NCBI GenBank assembly: GCA_038373865.1 | Contig: JAXGGA010001126.1 | Location: forward strand, 1-64,000 | Source: Uloborus plumipes | Lineage: Eukaryota > Arthropoda > Arachnida > Araneae > Uloboridae | Reading direction: 5' to 3' | DNA length: 64,000 nt | Shown: positions 37,187-50,832 of the stretch, piece after piece | How positions within the stretch are numbered: the stretch's first letter is position 1 | How the letters are laid out: each line of letters starts with the position of its first letter | Program-made: the position numbers and the translations under genes | The notes under the pieces: model-generated | The model's input: only the letters and a program-made list of their open reading frames with translations | Told to the model about the DNA's origin: nothing | Databases searched by the model: none

Positions 37187-38050
37187 CAGGGTGTAAAAAA
37201 ATCAATGATTTTTTTAAAAAAAATCAAAAAAATCGGATTTTTTTTTATTTAAATCAGATTTTTTTGATTTAAATCGGATTTTTTTGATTTTTTAAAAAAG
37301 AATTAGAAACTTCAGTTATTAATTAATTTTTATTTATGAACAACTTACCTTTAAGTTTTTAAAAATACAAAAACACCTTTGAAGTAAAGCTTCACCAGTA
37401 AGAAACCCAGAAAAAAGTATTAGGAACCAATCTGAAAATAATCCTGTCTACTAGCTAGGATAATAATCAAATGGGGCAGGAAGATCAACCCAATCCTCAC
37501 TTCATTCAGCCCCCCCCCCCCCTCTTTATTTTGCTTTTGTTTTATAAAGCTGGAATATGTTCCATTTCAGCCACTAATAAAGACTGCCCCCCCCCCCCAG
37601 TTGCTAATGTAAGGCATAGAAAATTCATCTTCTGTTTGGTTGTTTTTGTTTTTTTCTATTCACTGAAATATATCACACAGATTGTATCATGTCCCTCCCC
37701 CCTCAATTCACTCTTTGCAATGCCTGCCCTGCACCTGCATGTATTTTCTTTATTTCACATATTAGACAACAAATAGCACTATTTGTGCATACATATTATT
37801 TGGACAGCAACCTTCCAGCATCTGTGGGGGGGGGGGGGATGAGTAGGATTACTTTACCATGTATTAGATGGAAATCAAAGCTCTAAAAGAAAATGGTAAA
37901 AATAATGAAATTAGGATTGTCCAAGAGAATTTTTTAAGGATTAAAATAAAAAGTGATTTAAATCAATGATTTTTTTTAAAAAATCAATTGATTTAAATCA
38001 TGATTTAAATCACTGATTTAAATCAATTGATTTAAATCATTGACACCCTG
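37187..38050. mobile_element. hAT-type MITE with GATTTAAATC arrays
   Basis: The ends are CAGGGTGTAAA and (reversed) CAGGGTGTCAATG, flanked by a perfect 8-bp duplication, TTTCTTCC (37179-37186 and 38051-38058). Both ends carry arrays of GATTTAAATC or AAATCGGATTTTTTTG-like palindromic units. The 864-bp interior holds two C-runs and a G-run and no coding sequence. Confidence 0.88.
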
Positions 38051-38058
38051 TTTCTTCC

Positions 38059-41000
38059 CTTCCAGTATTTGATTTTTTAATGACTTTTTTTAGAGGTTTT
38101 TGCCTAACCCACACAGGGTGGCTTATACCCTGTCAGTAAGAATACAGCAAGATTTCTAAAGTTTTTTGAAATTCCAGTACTATATGCCAAGTGTTTGTTT
38201 TATGGAAAAAGTTGAGCTGTTTTTTTCTCTCCCTAATTAAGATGCAGAATGACAAAAAAAAATTGCAAATTTGAAAACACATGGGAGGCAAGTTTTCTTT
38301 GACTCACCACCTGTTTTGTCCTTGTTCTTTATGCATGTAGTACTTATCAAGGTTTTTGGTTCTAGAGCCTTTTCTCCCTTGTTGTAGAAATGAAAGGCAT
38401 GATTAAAAAAGATTGCAGGTCATGAATAGTATTCTGAGATGTTCAACCACATTTACCACATTTAATATTAATTGAGTTTTAGAGCAAAGAATACTCTCTT
38501 AAGGTTAATTGCTCTGTGAGTGAGGAGAAAGAGTGCCTCCTTTTAACTGTAGATATTTAGGTTTTAAAGTGAGTTAAAGCTTCGCTTTGAGACATTTCAG
38601 AAATAATACGTTCATTTCTTGAAGTTATTTTATCTCAATTTTGTAATAAAAAAGTTTAATTCCTTCATATAAATGAATCTTCCAAATCATTAACTTGAAA
38701 GATTGCCTTTTGACTAGCCATGGCTTTCATAAAAAACAACGAAACTTAAGCTGAAATTTGCTGATAACTGCAAACGTATGTTTTGTGGTACAAAAATCTC
38801 TTTTAATTTCTGTGCCTTAATTGTGTTCCCCTTCAAGTAATGTGTTATTCAAAATGTTTTTGTGTAAAATAAACTCTCATCAGCTTCATTAGTCTATGTT
38901 TTGAATTTTTGATGTGAAAAACTTAATGCTGGAGAAAAAAATGAATAGTTGGATTTTAAAAAATGTTAAGCAGATATAAAGACCAGCAAAAGAAGAGGAA
39001 TAGTATATCTGATCTACTTGAATTGAAATAACTGTATTTAATAATATATTTCCTCTGAAGGAAAATCTGAACATAGATTTCCTTTGTTTCTGATAAATTT
39101 ACCATGTATCAAGTGATCTTAAATACCATTTAAGTATGATTTTACTAATGATATATAACTCAACTATATTATAAATTTGCAAGGAATCGGAGTAATAAGA
39201 TATTTTTCTCTCAAACTCTGATCTCTCGTGTGATATTTGTAAGACTTCTTCCAAATGCACCCCCAATGTTTGGTAATAAAAGTGAAATTGTTGAATCGTA
39301 CCAAGTATGTGTTTTTAAAGCTGGCAATAATTTTTCTTAAATCCTGCAATAATAATGTTTGGGCTAATTAACTCTTAAGTGTATGTTTTGTGTAAAAGAT
39401 GTACTAGTAATCTTTTATATGCACTAGTAACCTCTTATATGCAAAGATAAGACACAAATTTTATGCAATGAGTAAAGAAATAACATTAGATCTATGCACA
39501 AGGAGAAGATATCGCAAATGTTTTCCATTTACTGTAGATATTTCTTATAAATATTTAACGTAAACTTATTCATGTAATTTTGAGTCATGGCATACATTTT
39601 ACAAAATACAATGTACTATGCAATTCATACTTTTATTTTTCAATTAGATTGATGCTATTGCAATACTTCTAAGAATGATTCGCCTGTAAATCTGTCATAT
39701 CAAGAAATGTTTTTCTGCAATAAAAAACAGATGTACTTATTCTTTAGTTTACCATAATTTTCATGCGGTCAAATCATTACATAAAATTTTAAAAGATTGT
39801 ATTGCACATCAAATGTTGGTGGTATGAAGAATAACATAGCTAAAGCAGAGATTTGTGTACAAAAATTACTAGCATACATTTCATAGTTACAGGAAATTCC
39901 TTAAATTATGTGGTTAAGTTATGTTGTTCTTCCTGTAATGTGTCATTAACTAATGTTTTTAGCTGAATTAAAATTCGATATTAGCTACATTCTAATTTTA
40001 CTTTAGTATTTTCAAAATTTAAGTTATTTTTTAGTTTGAAGTTCCGTGTAATTACAAACACAAATTATTAACGCTCATGTATCTTACTCAGTTTTGCACA
40101 TTCTTTTTACACTTGCCATTTTTGAATGTATTTAGTTATTAAATTCCAAAGAAATATTTCATGACACTTTTTATGATTTATTTTTTCTACCCATTTCATA
40201 CAATTGTAAATTTCATGTATAAATAAGATGTAAAAATGTAAAAAAGAAAAAGTATTGTAAATTCATTGTAAAAATGTTTGTATATGTTTTGAGGTTTGAT
40301 GTAAATACTAATACTATTTACTCAGAATTAGGGTAAAAATTTCGATTTTGCTTAATTTTATAACGGTTTTTGAAATGTTATATCATTGTATGTTTCCTGT
40401 TTCTGAAGTGTAAGAAAATATTACGAAGAGATAGTGAATATACTACATCTATAATTTTCGTTATTCTAGTCTGTTCGTCTTTGTTTCCCGTACCTAAATT
40501 GTTATCAATATCATAGATGATTTTTTTTTTAATTGAGATTCAATGTCTCATTTGTGTGCAGAGTTAAATTTTTTAAATTTTATGTATTTATTGCTGAACA
40601 TTGTAAAACAGAGCCAATGTGAGGACATTTCAACAAACTTGTAAAACTGCGTTTCTTACACTGTTCAAAAATTTAAACATAATATTTTACCTTTGAATAT
40701 TATTTTGTCTACTGGAACTTATTATGTGCCAAAATTGTGCTGGTCCTTTAGAAGTTTTAGGAGTAAATTACCAGTTAATTAAAGATTAACACTCAATTAA
40801 CATACAATTCATTTATGCCTGCTATAACTAAATTTGAAATGGTTTCAGTTGCATATTCAAATTTAGATATCTGCACATAAAGCACAAATGCACACACAAA
40901 TCATAAAATATCAAAACTAGCACTCGTTTTTCTGTACGGTTTTCCTTATTTTCTGTACAAAAACGTTAAAATGCAGGGGAAAGAAAATTGAAAGGGTAGA

Positions 41001-42716
41001 ATTGAACTAGAAAAAAATCAGTAGTGATTGGAATTTTTGGAATTTTCCTCCTATTCTTATTTTTCCATGTTTTTTCACCCCCAATTGCTCAAAAATAAGT
41101 TAGATTTGCTTCCATTAATTTTTTTGCTCCTTCCTAGATCTGCTAGATTTGTTTTGATTGACAAAGGAGTTTTATGCATGATGTAGTTGAAATTTATGAA
41201 ATACAATATATGGTCAATTGACTTGAAACAGGACTGAATTAGTGATAAATAAAAATATTGAAGCATGTGAGATGCTAATAAGTTGGAATGAATTGAAAAA
41301 GTAGGCAAGGAAAGGTGACTGAGAAATAAAGGACAGTGTTTAGTTGGACCTCTAGTTATCCTGTTTTACTCCTTCTGACAGATACAATAACTTGTGCTTC
41401 ATCTAGAGAGTCTTCATATGAAATTTTTTCTCCCAAGGCAGAACAGATCACATGACTTTGAAAAAAAAAGAAACAATACCTAAAGATGGAGAAATAAAGA
41501 GTGTCAAAAAATGTTACTTCCAGTTTTACATTTAATGCTGTTTGAATGTTTAGAACATAGAGGACAAACTGTTATAGTTTTTTTTTGTGTTTCAGAATGT
41601 TGTTTATGAAATATTTAAAAAAATATTTTAAATTTTTTTTAGGGGAGGGGGATGGTGTCTAGTTGTCAATTTAAGTGCTCTATTACTCCAGTGCCTCCAT
41701 ATGTGATTCATGTTATCTGTACACCACTGTAGGGTTCTTGACGGATTCCTTAACCCCTGGAGCAACTGTTCAATTTCAGCCTTCCTATCAGTTCTGTTAT
41801 ATTTGACACTTTATTTTTATCACCAACTCCTGTGTATTTATAAATCTAACACTTTGGTCTATTGCTGCCAATCTGTAGGCTGGCGTTCTACTAGGAGGAA
41901 GCAGCTATTTTCCTTTTCAGCAAGTTTTTATACTTAAACAGTGAAGTGCGTTAAATTTTGAAGTAAGAGAGGACAGCATGCTATAACTGGCACCTATCAC
42001 TGAAAATATAGGCAAAAACTTCTTTAATGTTTAACACTTTTTAAATATTTGAGTGAAGCATCTTCACATTGATACCATTGGCAGCTTGTATGAGCATCTG
42101 AAATTACAAAAGCTATCTTTTGGGTAGCAAAGTCCTTTGTTGCTTTTAATGAAAAATTTAAAGTTTCCAGTTTTTCATTTATTCAAACTAACTGTATTTT
42201 CAAGCATTCATTTCAAAACATGTTCTTTCTAAATGTTTTTCTTTTTGCTCATATTTTTATAGAATTTTGCTCATATTGCCCAAGAAAGTTTATTGTTAAG
42301 AATTATTACTATGAAGTATCCCCCCTTCCCCTAAATAGTTAGCTGTTTGTTTTTCTGTATTCAATTACATCCTTAAATATTTTAGCTTAAAATGTTTTGA
42401 GAAATCAATGTGTCTTAAAATATTGTGGGTACTACACCCTGAAAACATTAATTTGAAAAGGTTGCTTTTGAGAATAACACTTTTACACTTTTAAAGGTTC
42501 CATTATGTATACTTAAGAGTACGAAGGCTTCACTTTCACATTCATATTTTATGCATAGTGTATATGACCAAAAGATGACACAAAATATTCACTTAAGTGA
42601 AAGCTGCCAAATTGTCTGATTTGAAGTTTTGTCATGGCGCCTGTGATATGTGTCCACTTTGTTTTTGTTTCTGATAAATATTTAGTGATTTCATATTGTC
42701 CATAATGTATTGTCAT
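38059..42716. other. AT-rich intergenic or 3' UTR sequence
   Basis: I see no exon, RNA gene or bounded element here. TGTAAATA-type motifs (for example near 40308) resemble Pumilio sites, but A/T-rich sequence yields these by chance. Confidence 0.4.
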
Positions 42717-42720
42717 ACAT

Positions 42721-42792
<72 letters not shown>
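42717..42792. repeat. AC/AT microsatellite
   Basis: (AC)n of about 14 units followed by (AT)n up to the transposon end at 42793. Confidence 0.95.
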
Positions 42793-42795
<3 letters not shown>

Positions 42796-45122
42796 GGTGA
42801 TGCTTAAAAGACCCAAAAATATATATATTTTTTTTTTCTCTCTTGGGTCACCCTCCCATTTTGTTCTACCTAATAAGAGAAGCTTAAATTAATTTTTTGA
42901 GATTTTTTGAGTAAAATTTAAAGGTTGCTACTAAAGATTAAAAAATCTAACATTTCCCCAAAAAGTGATTATTTAAAAAAATTTGTATTTATTATAAAAT
43001 TATATTTTTTTTACACAATACAAACTAAAATGAGGTTTTAAGGTCCATATATGTTACCCAAAGCTAATTTTGTATCATATGTATCTTACGATTTACTTTA
43101 GGGATGTGAACAAACAAGAGGAAAATAAGACAAAAAACAAAGATTTTTGCAAAATTTCTTTAACTGTCACAATTAAAAAAAACCTATTACAGAATTAATA
43201 TAAGCATACATTAGTTGTTTAGAGTGCTCAAAAAATTTTTGATGCACAATTAACACGTAAAAAACTCATTATGCAGACAGCAAAGTTGCTTTTTTGTAGT
43301 TCAGGAACTTTTGTCTGAAGGACTTCACAAGACGCAAAATATACTGCATCTGATCTTAATCTAGGGTCAGTATTTTGTTGTACTCTTGGATTAAGGACAC
43401 CCCTCGCTGTCCGCTGTATCATTGACTACCTTAAATTTTATTACTATCTCCTTACTTTGAATATATTTCTTGTCTTTGATCCAGTCTTTAACTTTTTTCT
43501 TGAGGAAATCGGAGCTTAATCCGGTAATAGAAAAGAATCATTTGGTGTTACTAATGACAAAATCTTCTAGATTTTTATTACCAATGTTTTCAATGTCTAC
43601 AATAATTCTTTTCGGGCAAAAATCAGCTCCTTCTTTCCTTAGAGCTTCTACCATTTTCTTCTTAGTTTTATTTCATGCTTTGTCATCAAAAAAAAAAGTC
43701 TATAAGTTCCTCTGCGACATACCATAAATGGCCACATTAGTTATTGCTTTTCTAGCTATGACAAGGTTTACATCCTCATGCTTATTTAAATCTTTAAGGA
43801 ATTATAAGTCGTTTCTTCTGGCTGAACAAGCGGATGGAGCTTGGAACGAATACTTAGTGTAGATTAAGACTAAAAATACAGATTTCTCGCAAACCTTTTT
43901 CCTCATGTTTTGTCAATCTGAATTGTTCTCGAAACAAGAACATTTTCAGAGAGTAGATAAACTTTGCCATGTAACATGCTCGGTGAAGACCTGCAGGCTT
44001 TTTAAATGACACGCCATTTTCCAGTTCTCCTCCCAAAAATACAATGCTTAGTTGCAAGAGTTCCTTGTTATCATCTCTGATTACAAGACTGATATTTTGT
44101 CAATTGTTTCTTAGCAAAATTGATTTTTTCATTTTTCATATCTTGGAGCTTTTACATAGTTTCTTCATCAGTTTCCAACGTCATATACTCTTCTTTATTG
44201 ATTAATTGCCAGTTTTTCTGAAATCTTTTAAATAATAAATTATCTGGTTCAGATAAAGACCCAATTTCATTTTAAACAACTGTTATAGCATAATTTTCAT
44301 AGTATGATGCCTACATGCTAGCTAGAGAATTGCCCTATGCATTTTCTGATCAAGTAGAATACATGCCCCTTTTCAAGACCCGGTATTAGATGCGGTTGTG
44401 TCGAAACTCACTCTTAACTTTATTGAGTAAACTCCATGAAAGGAAGGATTCATCAACTGCTGATGCAATTTTTCCACTTTCACCAGACTCAAGTTTTGGA
44501 ATGCAGAGAAGCTAATCCACCCCTTTACCAGAAAGTAAAACTGGAAGTCATATTTTCTTCTGTTTTCTTGTAGAAACTACAGGTACTTTGCAATTTGCCA
44601 AAAATATCAGTGATGAAATTATGAAAACCAAAAATTGGGAGTCCTAGGCCTAAATACATTAAGTTGAAATCTTAAAAACAGCCAAACCAAGTAATATAAC
44701 CTTCCAGTATATTCAAATTTATTTATTTATTTATTATATAGTTTATTGCTTATATATAATTCACACAAACAAAAACTCTTACGTACCAAAATTATTTTTC
44801 ACCTTAAAAAAACACAGAAAATAAATCACTCTTTATAATATAAGCGAAATACACTGTTTTGAAGGTTAGACAAACTGCACACACCTGTACTGATCATGGA
44901 CAGCCACTACACTGACAAGCAGTGACAGGCTCTTTAAGTTATTGGGAGGGGGGGGGGGAGTGTGTGGTTAGATTGGAGTCTTCCTGGCATAAAAATAAAG
45001 TGTTACCCTAAAACTTAATGAAATCCAAAAAAATTTTAGCTAACTCCATTTTATATATGAGAAACCAAAATGGGAGGGTGAACCATTGAATTTTTTAACT
45101 TTCATTTTTAAGCATCACCCTA
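42793..45122 (-). mobile_element. Second TAGGGTGAT-family transposon, 2.33 kb
   Basis: The ends TAGGGTGATGCTTAAAA and its complement are followed inward by a second paired block, CACCCTCCCATTTTG. The flanking 8-mers ATATATAT and ATAAATAT agree at 7 of 8 positions but lie in AT repeats, so they are weak evidence. A decayed transposase on the - strand matches the one in 7845-10574. A G-run occurs near 44950. Confidence 0.82.
43400..44545 (-). pseudogene. Transposase relic of the second TAGGGTGAT element
   Basis: On the - strand, in order: IPKLESGESGKIASAVDESF; a damaged FRHNRI (FDTTASN-like) region; LSEPDNLLFKRFQKNWQLIN; an in-frame run from 44057 with LQLSIVFLGGELE, LHRACYMAKFIYSLKMFLF and EKGLREICIF; then HLWYVAEELIDFFFDD, ENIGNKNLEDFVISNTK and VVNDTA at the end. 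NLLFKRFQKNW and VNDTAERG-like blocks are shared hallmarks with the + strand copy. Stops and frameshifts are numerous. Confidence 0.72.

Positions 45123-45206
<84 letters not shown>
45123..45206. repeat. (AT)n microsatellite
   Basis: About 80 bases of AT repeat abutting the right end of the transposon. Confidence 0.95.
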
Positions 45207-45211
<5 letters not shown>

Positions 45212-48200
45212 CTTTTTCTTTTTTAATGATATTTTCATTTCAAATGGAGTTATTTTAAAAATTGTCGAAATTGTCTTGCCATTTCTACTGTTGGTATGCC
45301 GAATTATTTTGCTTTACAATTTATACTTTACGTAGTTGGCTTGAAAAAAAATTAATGCATTCCCATAATGCATTTGATTAAAAAACTAAATTTTTTGCCA
45401 TGTGGCATTTTATTTCATCAGATGTTTTATATTTTGTGTTAACTGTTAAAACTATGACAGAAATTATCTGTCAAAGTTAAGTTCCCATTTTTGAGCAAAT
45501 TATTATTATTATTTTTAAATCTTATGTAACCATAAAGTGTCTTTTGTTTGTATCATGATGATTGCCTGTATATAAACTCTTTTTGTAACTTCTTATTGCA
45601 AATCCAAATTCACATAAAGTGGAAAAAATGTCCAGTGCAATTCGTAAAGAGTCATTTCAGTTCATGTCTTTAACCTATACACACTCTTGCATACAATATA
45701 ATGCAGCCTTGCATATAATATAAAGTAAAAATTGCAATGTTGATGGATGTTTTGCCTGAATCAATCTATAATTTAACTTGATTCTCCTTGAAGCAATTCA
45801 AATGTAAGGGATAAATATAACACTGTTTCCATGTATAATTTATCTTCATATACTGGTTAAGCTATTATCTCTAGGTCCCAATAGAAATTGAAATTGTCTA
45901 CATTACTCTCATCTCCTGATTCCAATGTCTTATAAGAGGACTGCTTTTCTAAGGCTGACTATCCTGTATGTTGTAGATTGAGGGGGTGAAAACGATCATA
46001 ATGTTAATGGGGATGGAACAATTTGTTTTGCTTTCTTTTCAAAAGCAATGTCTTATAGTGCTTGGAGATTCAAATACAAAACTCTGTATTCAAAAGTATT
46101 TCCACGAACCAAAGGCTAGGTGTTTGGGCTTTGCTTCGATCCAGAGTTGTATGTTAAATTTTAGGAGAATTATTGCATGTGCTAAAATATTTTGTTTAGG
46201 AATGCTAAAAACCAACCTTCCGACGTTGTGCTTAAAATAAATGTGCAAATGCAGTTTACTCTTCGTACTCTTTTCTTGCTTCAAACTTGCAGAATTTTAA
46301 AGAAAAGCAAAAATGTGTTGCTCAGTTTATGAGCATGTAACATTATTTGGAACTGGATGATCTTAAATCAAGTATCGCTATCATCAAAAAGTGTAAAAAG
46401 AGAAACATATTTCCAAAATTCTAGTAATATTTCTTTACTTTTTTTAATCACAATATGTGTTTACTTTTTTTGAATGTTTTGATGTTTTTAAAATCTTGCA
46501 TATTTTGAAAAGAAATGCGCACATTTTCTTCTCTATTCCTCCTGTCATGTCAGAAAAACCTTTGTTTACATTGCACTTTTCAAATTACATGTGTTTCAGA
46601 TGTCATACAAATGTTATACTTGTGTTTTGGATAAGCTTTAATCATTTAAATATCTTGATTCAAAAATGAAAATAAAAGTTCTAAAATTGGTACTATGCCT
46701 ACTAGACCATATTAATGCCTATATATGACGAACTAAACCTTATGATTTCTTGGATATAATTTGCATTTTAACAGTGACCCACGACTCTTATTTCAGTTTA
46801 GCTCTTTTGAATTTTCTATTTTTTGATGAGAAATTATCTAAAAAAAATGTTAAATCTTGCTACTATTTAGTTTTATTGTATTGCAGACTTTCTTCATCAT
46901 ATCATTTATGTTTTGAGCACATTTGAGTATTGTTTGTGTATGTAAAAGCATGTTGGTACATTGTTCAGAAGTATTTGTGATAAAATATACTGACTTTCAA
47001 CTATTGTCTGTATATACATTCGAACATAAAGATGGTGTCAGTTTTTAGGTGTTTGTCACCTTATTTTATAACTTTCAAGAGTGTGTACATATTTTTCTTC
47101 TTTTTTTTTTTTCTTTTTATGTGTGTGTGTCTATGTGCACACACGAATCCATGCATGCCGTTTTAAGGCATTCACTTCTTTGTAAATAAATAATTGAAAC
47201 AATAAAATATTGATTCTTAATTATATTAGCTTCATTTGCAATAATTATTAAAATTATATTTGTTCCCTAAAATATGCATATGGTTTTCTTCAATACACCT
47301 GAAAATCTACATTTTTTTTTTTTTTCAATATATAAATAAAATAAATAGCATGTGCTCCATACATCAATGGGCTGTCTACATGTTTCAGGGTCGATCCCGC
47401 CTTACTATTTGCTTCTTTCTTCCTAAATACAATCGTAGACAGGCTCTACACGTTTTTTTAACATTAAATGGGAGGAACATTATAACACTCCTACTTTCAT
47501 TGTGAATAAAATGCAGAATGATGTAAAGAATTAATGGTCTTTTTCTTCTTCCAAATCATCAGATCAGAGTCCTGAGAACTCGGCTCTCAACAACCCAGCC
47601 GAGTCCAGAAAACTCGGGCCACTTTCTGGCAGGACGAGAAAACCTTATGTGCTCCTTCCTGACAAAAAAGGCAGTTTCACTACCTTGGCCACATTTCAGT
47701 TCACCTTAGGCCGAGTTTTCCAGATTCTGTTGCATTGCACTTCTACGAAAAATGTATTTAATTCCCCTTAGCCCAAATAAGATTATTTATTCAGGTCAAT
47801 TCTTTTGCCGAACTAAATATGAATAGATATCTTTTAGGTGATGGAAAAAAAAAGCAGCACTTTGTCTACAGGAGAGGAAGGAAGTCATATAAATAACAAT
47901 ACGTTCAGCTGACAATTACTATCGTTGTTTTTCGATGATATAAACTGATGTAGAGGAGCAAAAAGTTTCTAAACACTTTCAAAAATTGACATTTTTTAGA
48001 ATTTAGAGAAATCTGACGAATTATCACTTTCCAGAAAAAAAATCAATCGTATATGCATTTAGGTGATCAACAAATTGATGAAACAAAATTTTTAAAAAAA
48101 AATCATCCTGCATCGTAAAAAGCTGGGAAGAAGCTGTTTATTTAGTTACTTGTTTTGTACAATTATTCTGCATATACAGCCTATGTACAATTACAAGAGA

Positions 48201-48930
48201 TCCTTTTGGCAGTACAAGAAAATGGAGTTATTTATCAAATTTATAGATTAACGGAATGTGAACAATAACTGCCATTTTTTCCTATTCAGCAAAAGGCAGC
48301 ACCAGAATGTTTATTCAGTACTATTGAAAATACTTTTTGTCATAAATTAGTAAATGATTTAGTTCTAACTCCACTCCTCCCACAATCTACGCGAATTTTA
48401 AATTAAATTTAAAGTGAGCAAATATTTAATACATGGTTTTTACAAAGCAAAGAGTTGTAATAATTCCAGATATTAAATTAAAATGTTTATAGCGGTTTGT
48501 TTCATAGAGTGCCAATGTGCTTCTTAGAGATGACTACCCCAAAAAATTTTCATTATTTCTTTCCCATTATTTTTTTACTGAAAGCTATTGATTATAATTA
48601 CGTATTATGAATTAAATAAACTGGGTTAAAGAAATGTATACAAAACAAAAAACAAATTCTTAACCAAGTCTTAAATGTAACTTTTATTGTAAATCTGCTC
48701 TTGATAAGATTACATTTCCTCAATCTGCAGTCAATGTTAAAAATACATTTAAATCGTAGTATTTATATGTGAAAATACGTATTCAAGATTATACAGATTT
48801 TACTCCTTTCATCCAAGTTTTTCCAAATTTATAAGAACTTAACTTGAATAAGAAGAATACTTTACTGCTAAATAGATTTCAGCTTTATAAAACATACAGT
48901 TCGGCTATGCTGGAGTTTCCGCTTTTAATC
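45207..48930. other. Intergenic region between the convergent genes
   Basis: A/T-rich, with no supported exon. A polyadenylation-like AATAAA lies near 47200, after a T-rich tract. A more GC-rich stretch at about 47560-47740 carries GAAAACTCGGGCC and an inverted GGCCGAGTTTTC about 85 bases apart. Confidence 0.45.
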
Positions 48931-49140
48931 TATTTGTAATCTGTAAGTGGGAAAAAATGGAGTCAAATGTGTATTTCCAGGAGGAGCCAGGTATGTAGCT
49001 TCTCCTCTTCGAATGACATATTGCTCTTCTGGGACCGCATAGACAATTCCATCCGTTTCGGGTAAAGACACCACCGTTATTTTATCACTTGTTCCAGCTG
49101 CTTCTTGAACGTGTGTGCGAGCATCAGGTAAATGTAGTGC
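48931..49140 (-). CDS. Unrecognised protein, terminal exon
   Basis: On the - strand, after the acceptor TTTTTTCAG, the exon opens at phase 0 with ALHLPDARTHVQEAAGTSDK. It continues through ITVVSLPETDGIVYAVPEEQ and YVIRRGEATYLAPPGN and ends THLTHFFPLTDYK plus TAG at 48931-48933. Length is 70 codons including the stop. It is hydrophilic, with no membrane segment or known motif that I recognise, and looks like a cytoplasmic or extended tail. It joins in phase 0 to the exon at 52852. The balanced composition and open frame in A/T-rich surroundings support a real exon. Confidence 0.75.
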
Positions 49141-50138
49141 CTGAAAAAATTTTGGGGTTAATAAATAATAATAAATTTTCAGTATTTTGTTTTTCTTGTA
49201 GTTTCAGCAAATAATACTTAACATGAGTTTTTGATCAACAATTGAAAACAATACTCAATAATGATACTAATTATTATTTATTTTCTGCTTAAAAGTGAAA
49301 GTAAGTTTAACAACGTTATAAAAGCACCAAGGTTTTTCTTTTTTAATCTGCCTCGTAGTTCGGGGTTACAAGATTTTTCAATGCAAAAAAATAATTTATA
49401 GATGAATAAACGCGTCCACTAAAGGCAAAAGCTTTTGTCTTATTCGTAATCTCCAAACCTTGCACCTCTTCCCTGTGAAGGGTTTATTTTATACCACATT
49501 AGAATCATTCGTAAAGTAAGCTTCTGGAAAGTTCCATACTTTTTCCTAGATCACCTTTGTAGAGATTTGTCCGAATGTTGAGAGTTTATAGAAAAGGAAA
49601 AGTAATCTGCATATTTTAAGAGTAAAAAAAATGGATAGTTTGTAAGAGACGATCATTTAATGACTTTTACATATTGAGTAGTGGTTATTGACTTCGACTT
49701 GAAAGGTATAGTATGATCAAGTAATGGAGGAAGCAGTATCTCACTTCCTAAATTGTTTTAAATTGAAATTATTTTAAAGAAAAGAAGCAAAAAAGAAACT
49801 ATTCAGTTATCTTCCAAGGATGTCAACACCAATTTTTCTATTCAAGAAAGTGAGTGAGAACTTATGTTAACTAACTATAGAGTAACTTTCACAATAGGAT
49901 CTTCAAAGCCAGTAGATTTCAAGAAACAGAGAGGGTGGCAGCGTTCCTTTGAGAAGATGTCATATAAAGAACTTCAGCCAAATAACAACATCCGATCATA
50001 TCTTGATTTCAAGGACACAATAGCTTCTGTAATAATTTTGGTAGTAAATTGAATCATCATACTTATCATTTCAAATGCATTTTATATGCTCTTTATTGAG
50101 TTCAAAGTTACTATAGAATTTTTGATAAGGTGTATTCA

Positions 50139-50307
50139 CAGGGACGTCATTTCGAATTTTTCCAGGGGGGAGGGGGGCAAAGGGTTCATGCACAATGTAA
50201 AATTTACCAAAAAGTGGTAAAAACCACGCCCACTTATATGCCAATACATTGATTTCCCAAAGTCAGGGGGGGGCAATTGACCCCCCCCCCCCTAAATGAC
50301 GGGCCTG
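50139..50307. mobile_element. hAT-type MITE with CAGG..CGTCATTT ends
   Basis: The 169-bp element begins CAGGGACGTCATTT; the reversed right end is CAGGCCCGTCATTT. The flanking 8-mers TGTATTCA (50131-50138) and TCTATTCA (50308-50315) differ at one position. The interior has G- and C-runs. Confidence 0.8.
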
Positions 50308-50832
50308 TCTATTCAGAGCTTAGTTTCTAACGAAAGAAGTGCAAGAGCCCTGTAGTCTAAAGTTTATGCCATATTTAATGCTCAAGAATTCTGAATCCCG
50401 TCTAACATGTAAAAACGCATGGAAAATTAAAAAGGAGTAAAAAAAAAATTTTTTAACTACTACAAAATGTGATGTTGGATGCCGAACTGGCGACCTACTT
50501 TTTTCTGAACAAAAATACAAATGCCAAAACATCGCGCCGACGGCCAATCTTAATAACTTGGAGAGAAAATCGGCCCGTCTGTTTTATAAAACATAAAAAC
50601 GAATAATTTTATTTCTCGGAAAAGGTTTTAGTTTTTTATGAACCTCTTTCTTTTATATGTACTAATTTAAATGAGATATATGCAAGTACATAATGTAATA
50701 TTACAATACACAGAATAAGGTGGAGTGTTATTATAGTGTTGGAACACTGTTCAAAGTGGCCATTAACTTTTTTGGATTTACTGGCCAGTGACCACTATCA
50801 ATTTTTTTTTAGTCTCAAGCTTTAATTGTCTT

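Noticed and set aside
50460..50560. tRNA-like sequence on the - strand (GCGCGATG and AGTTCGGCATCC)
   Set aside because: The B-box-like part is plausible, but the A box and folding are poor and there are no insertion duplications. Too weak to call a tRNA or SINE.
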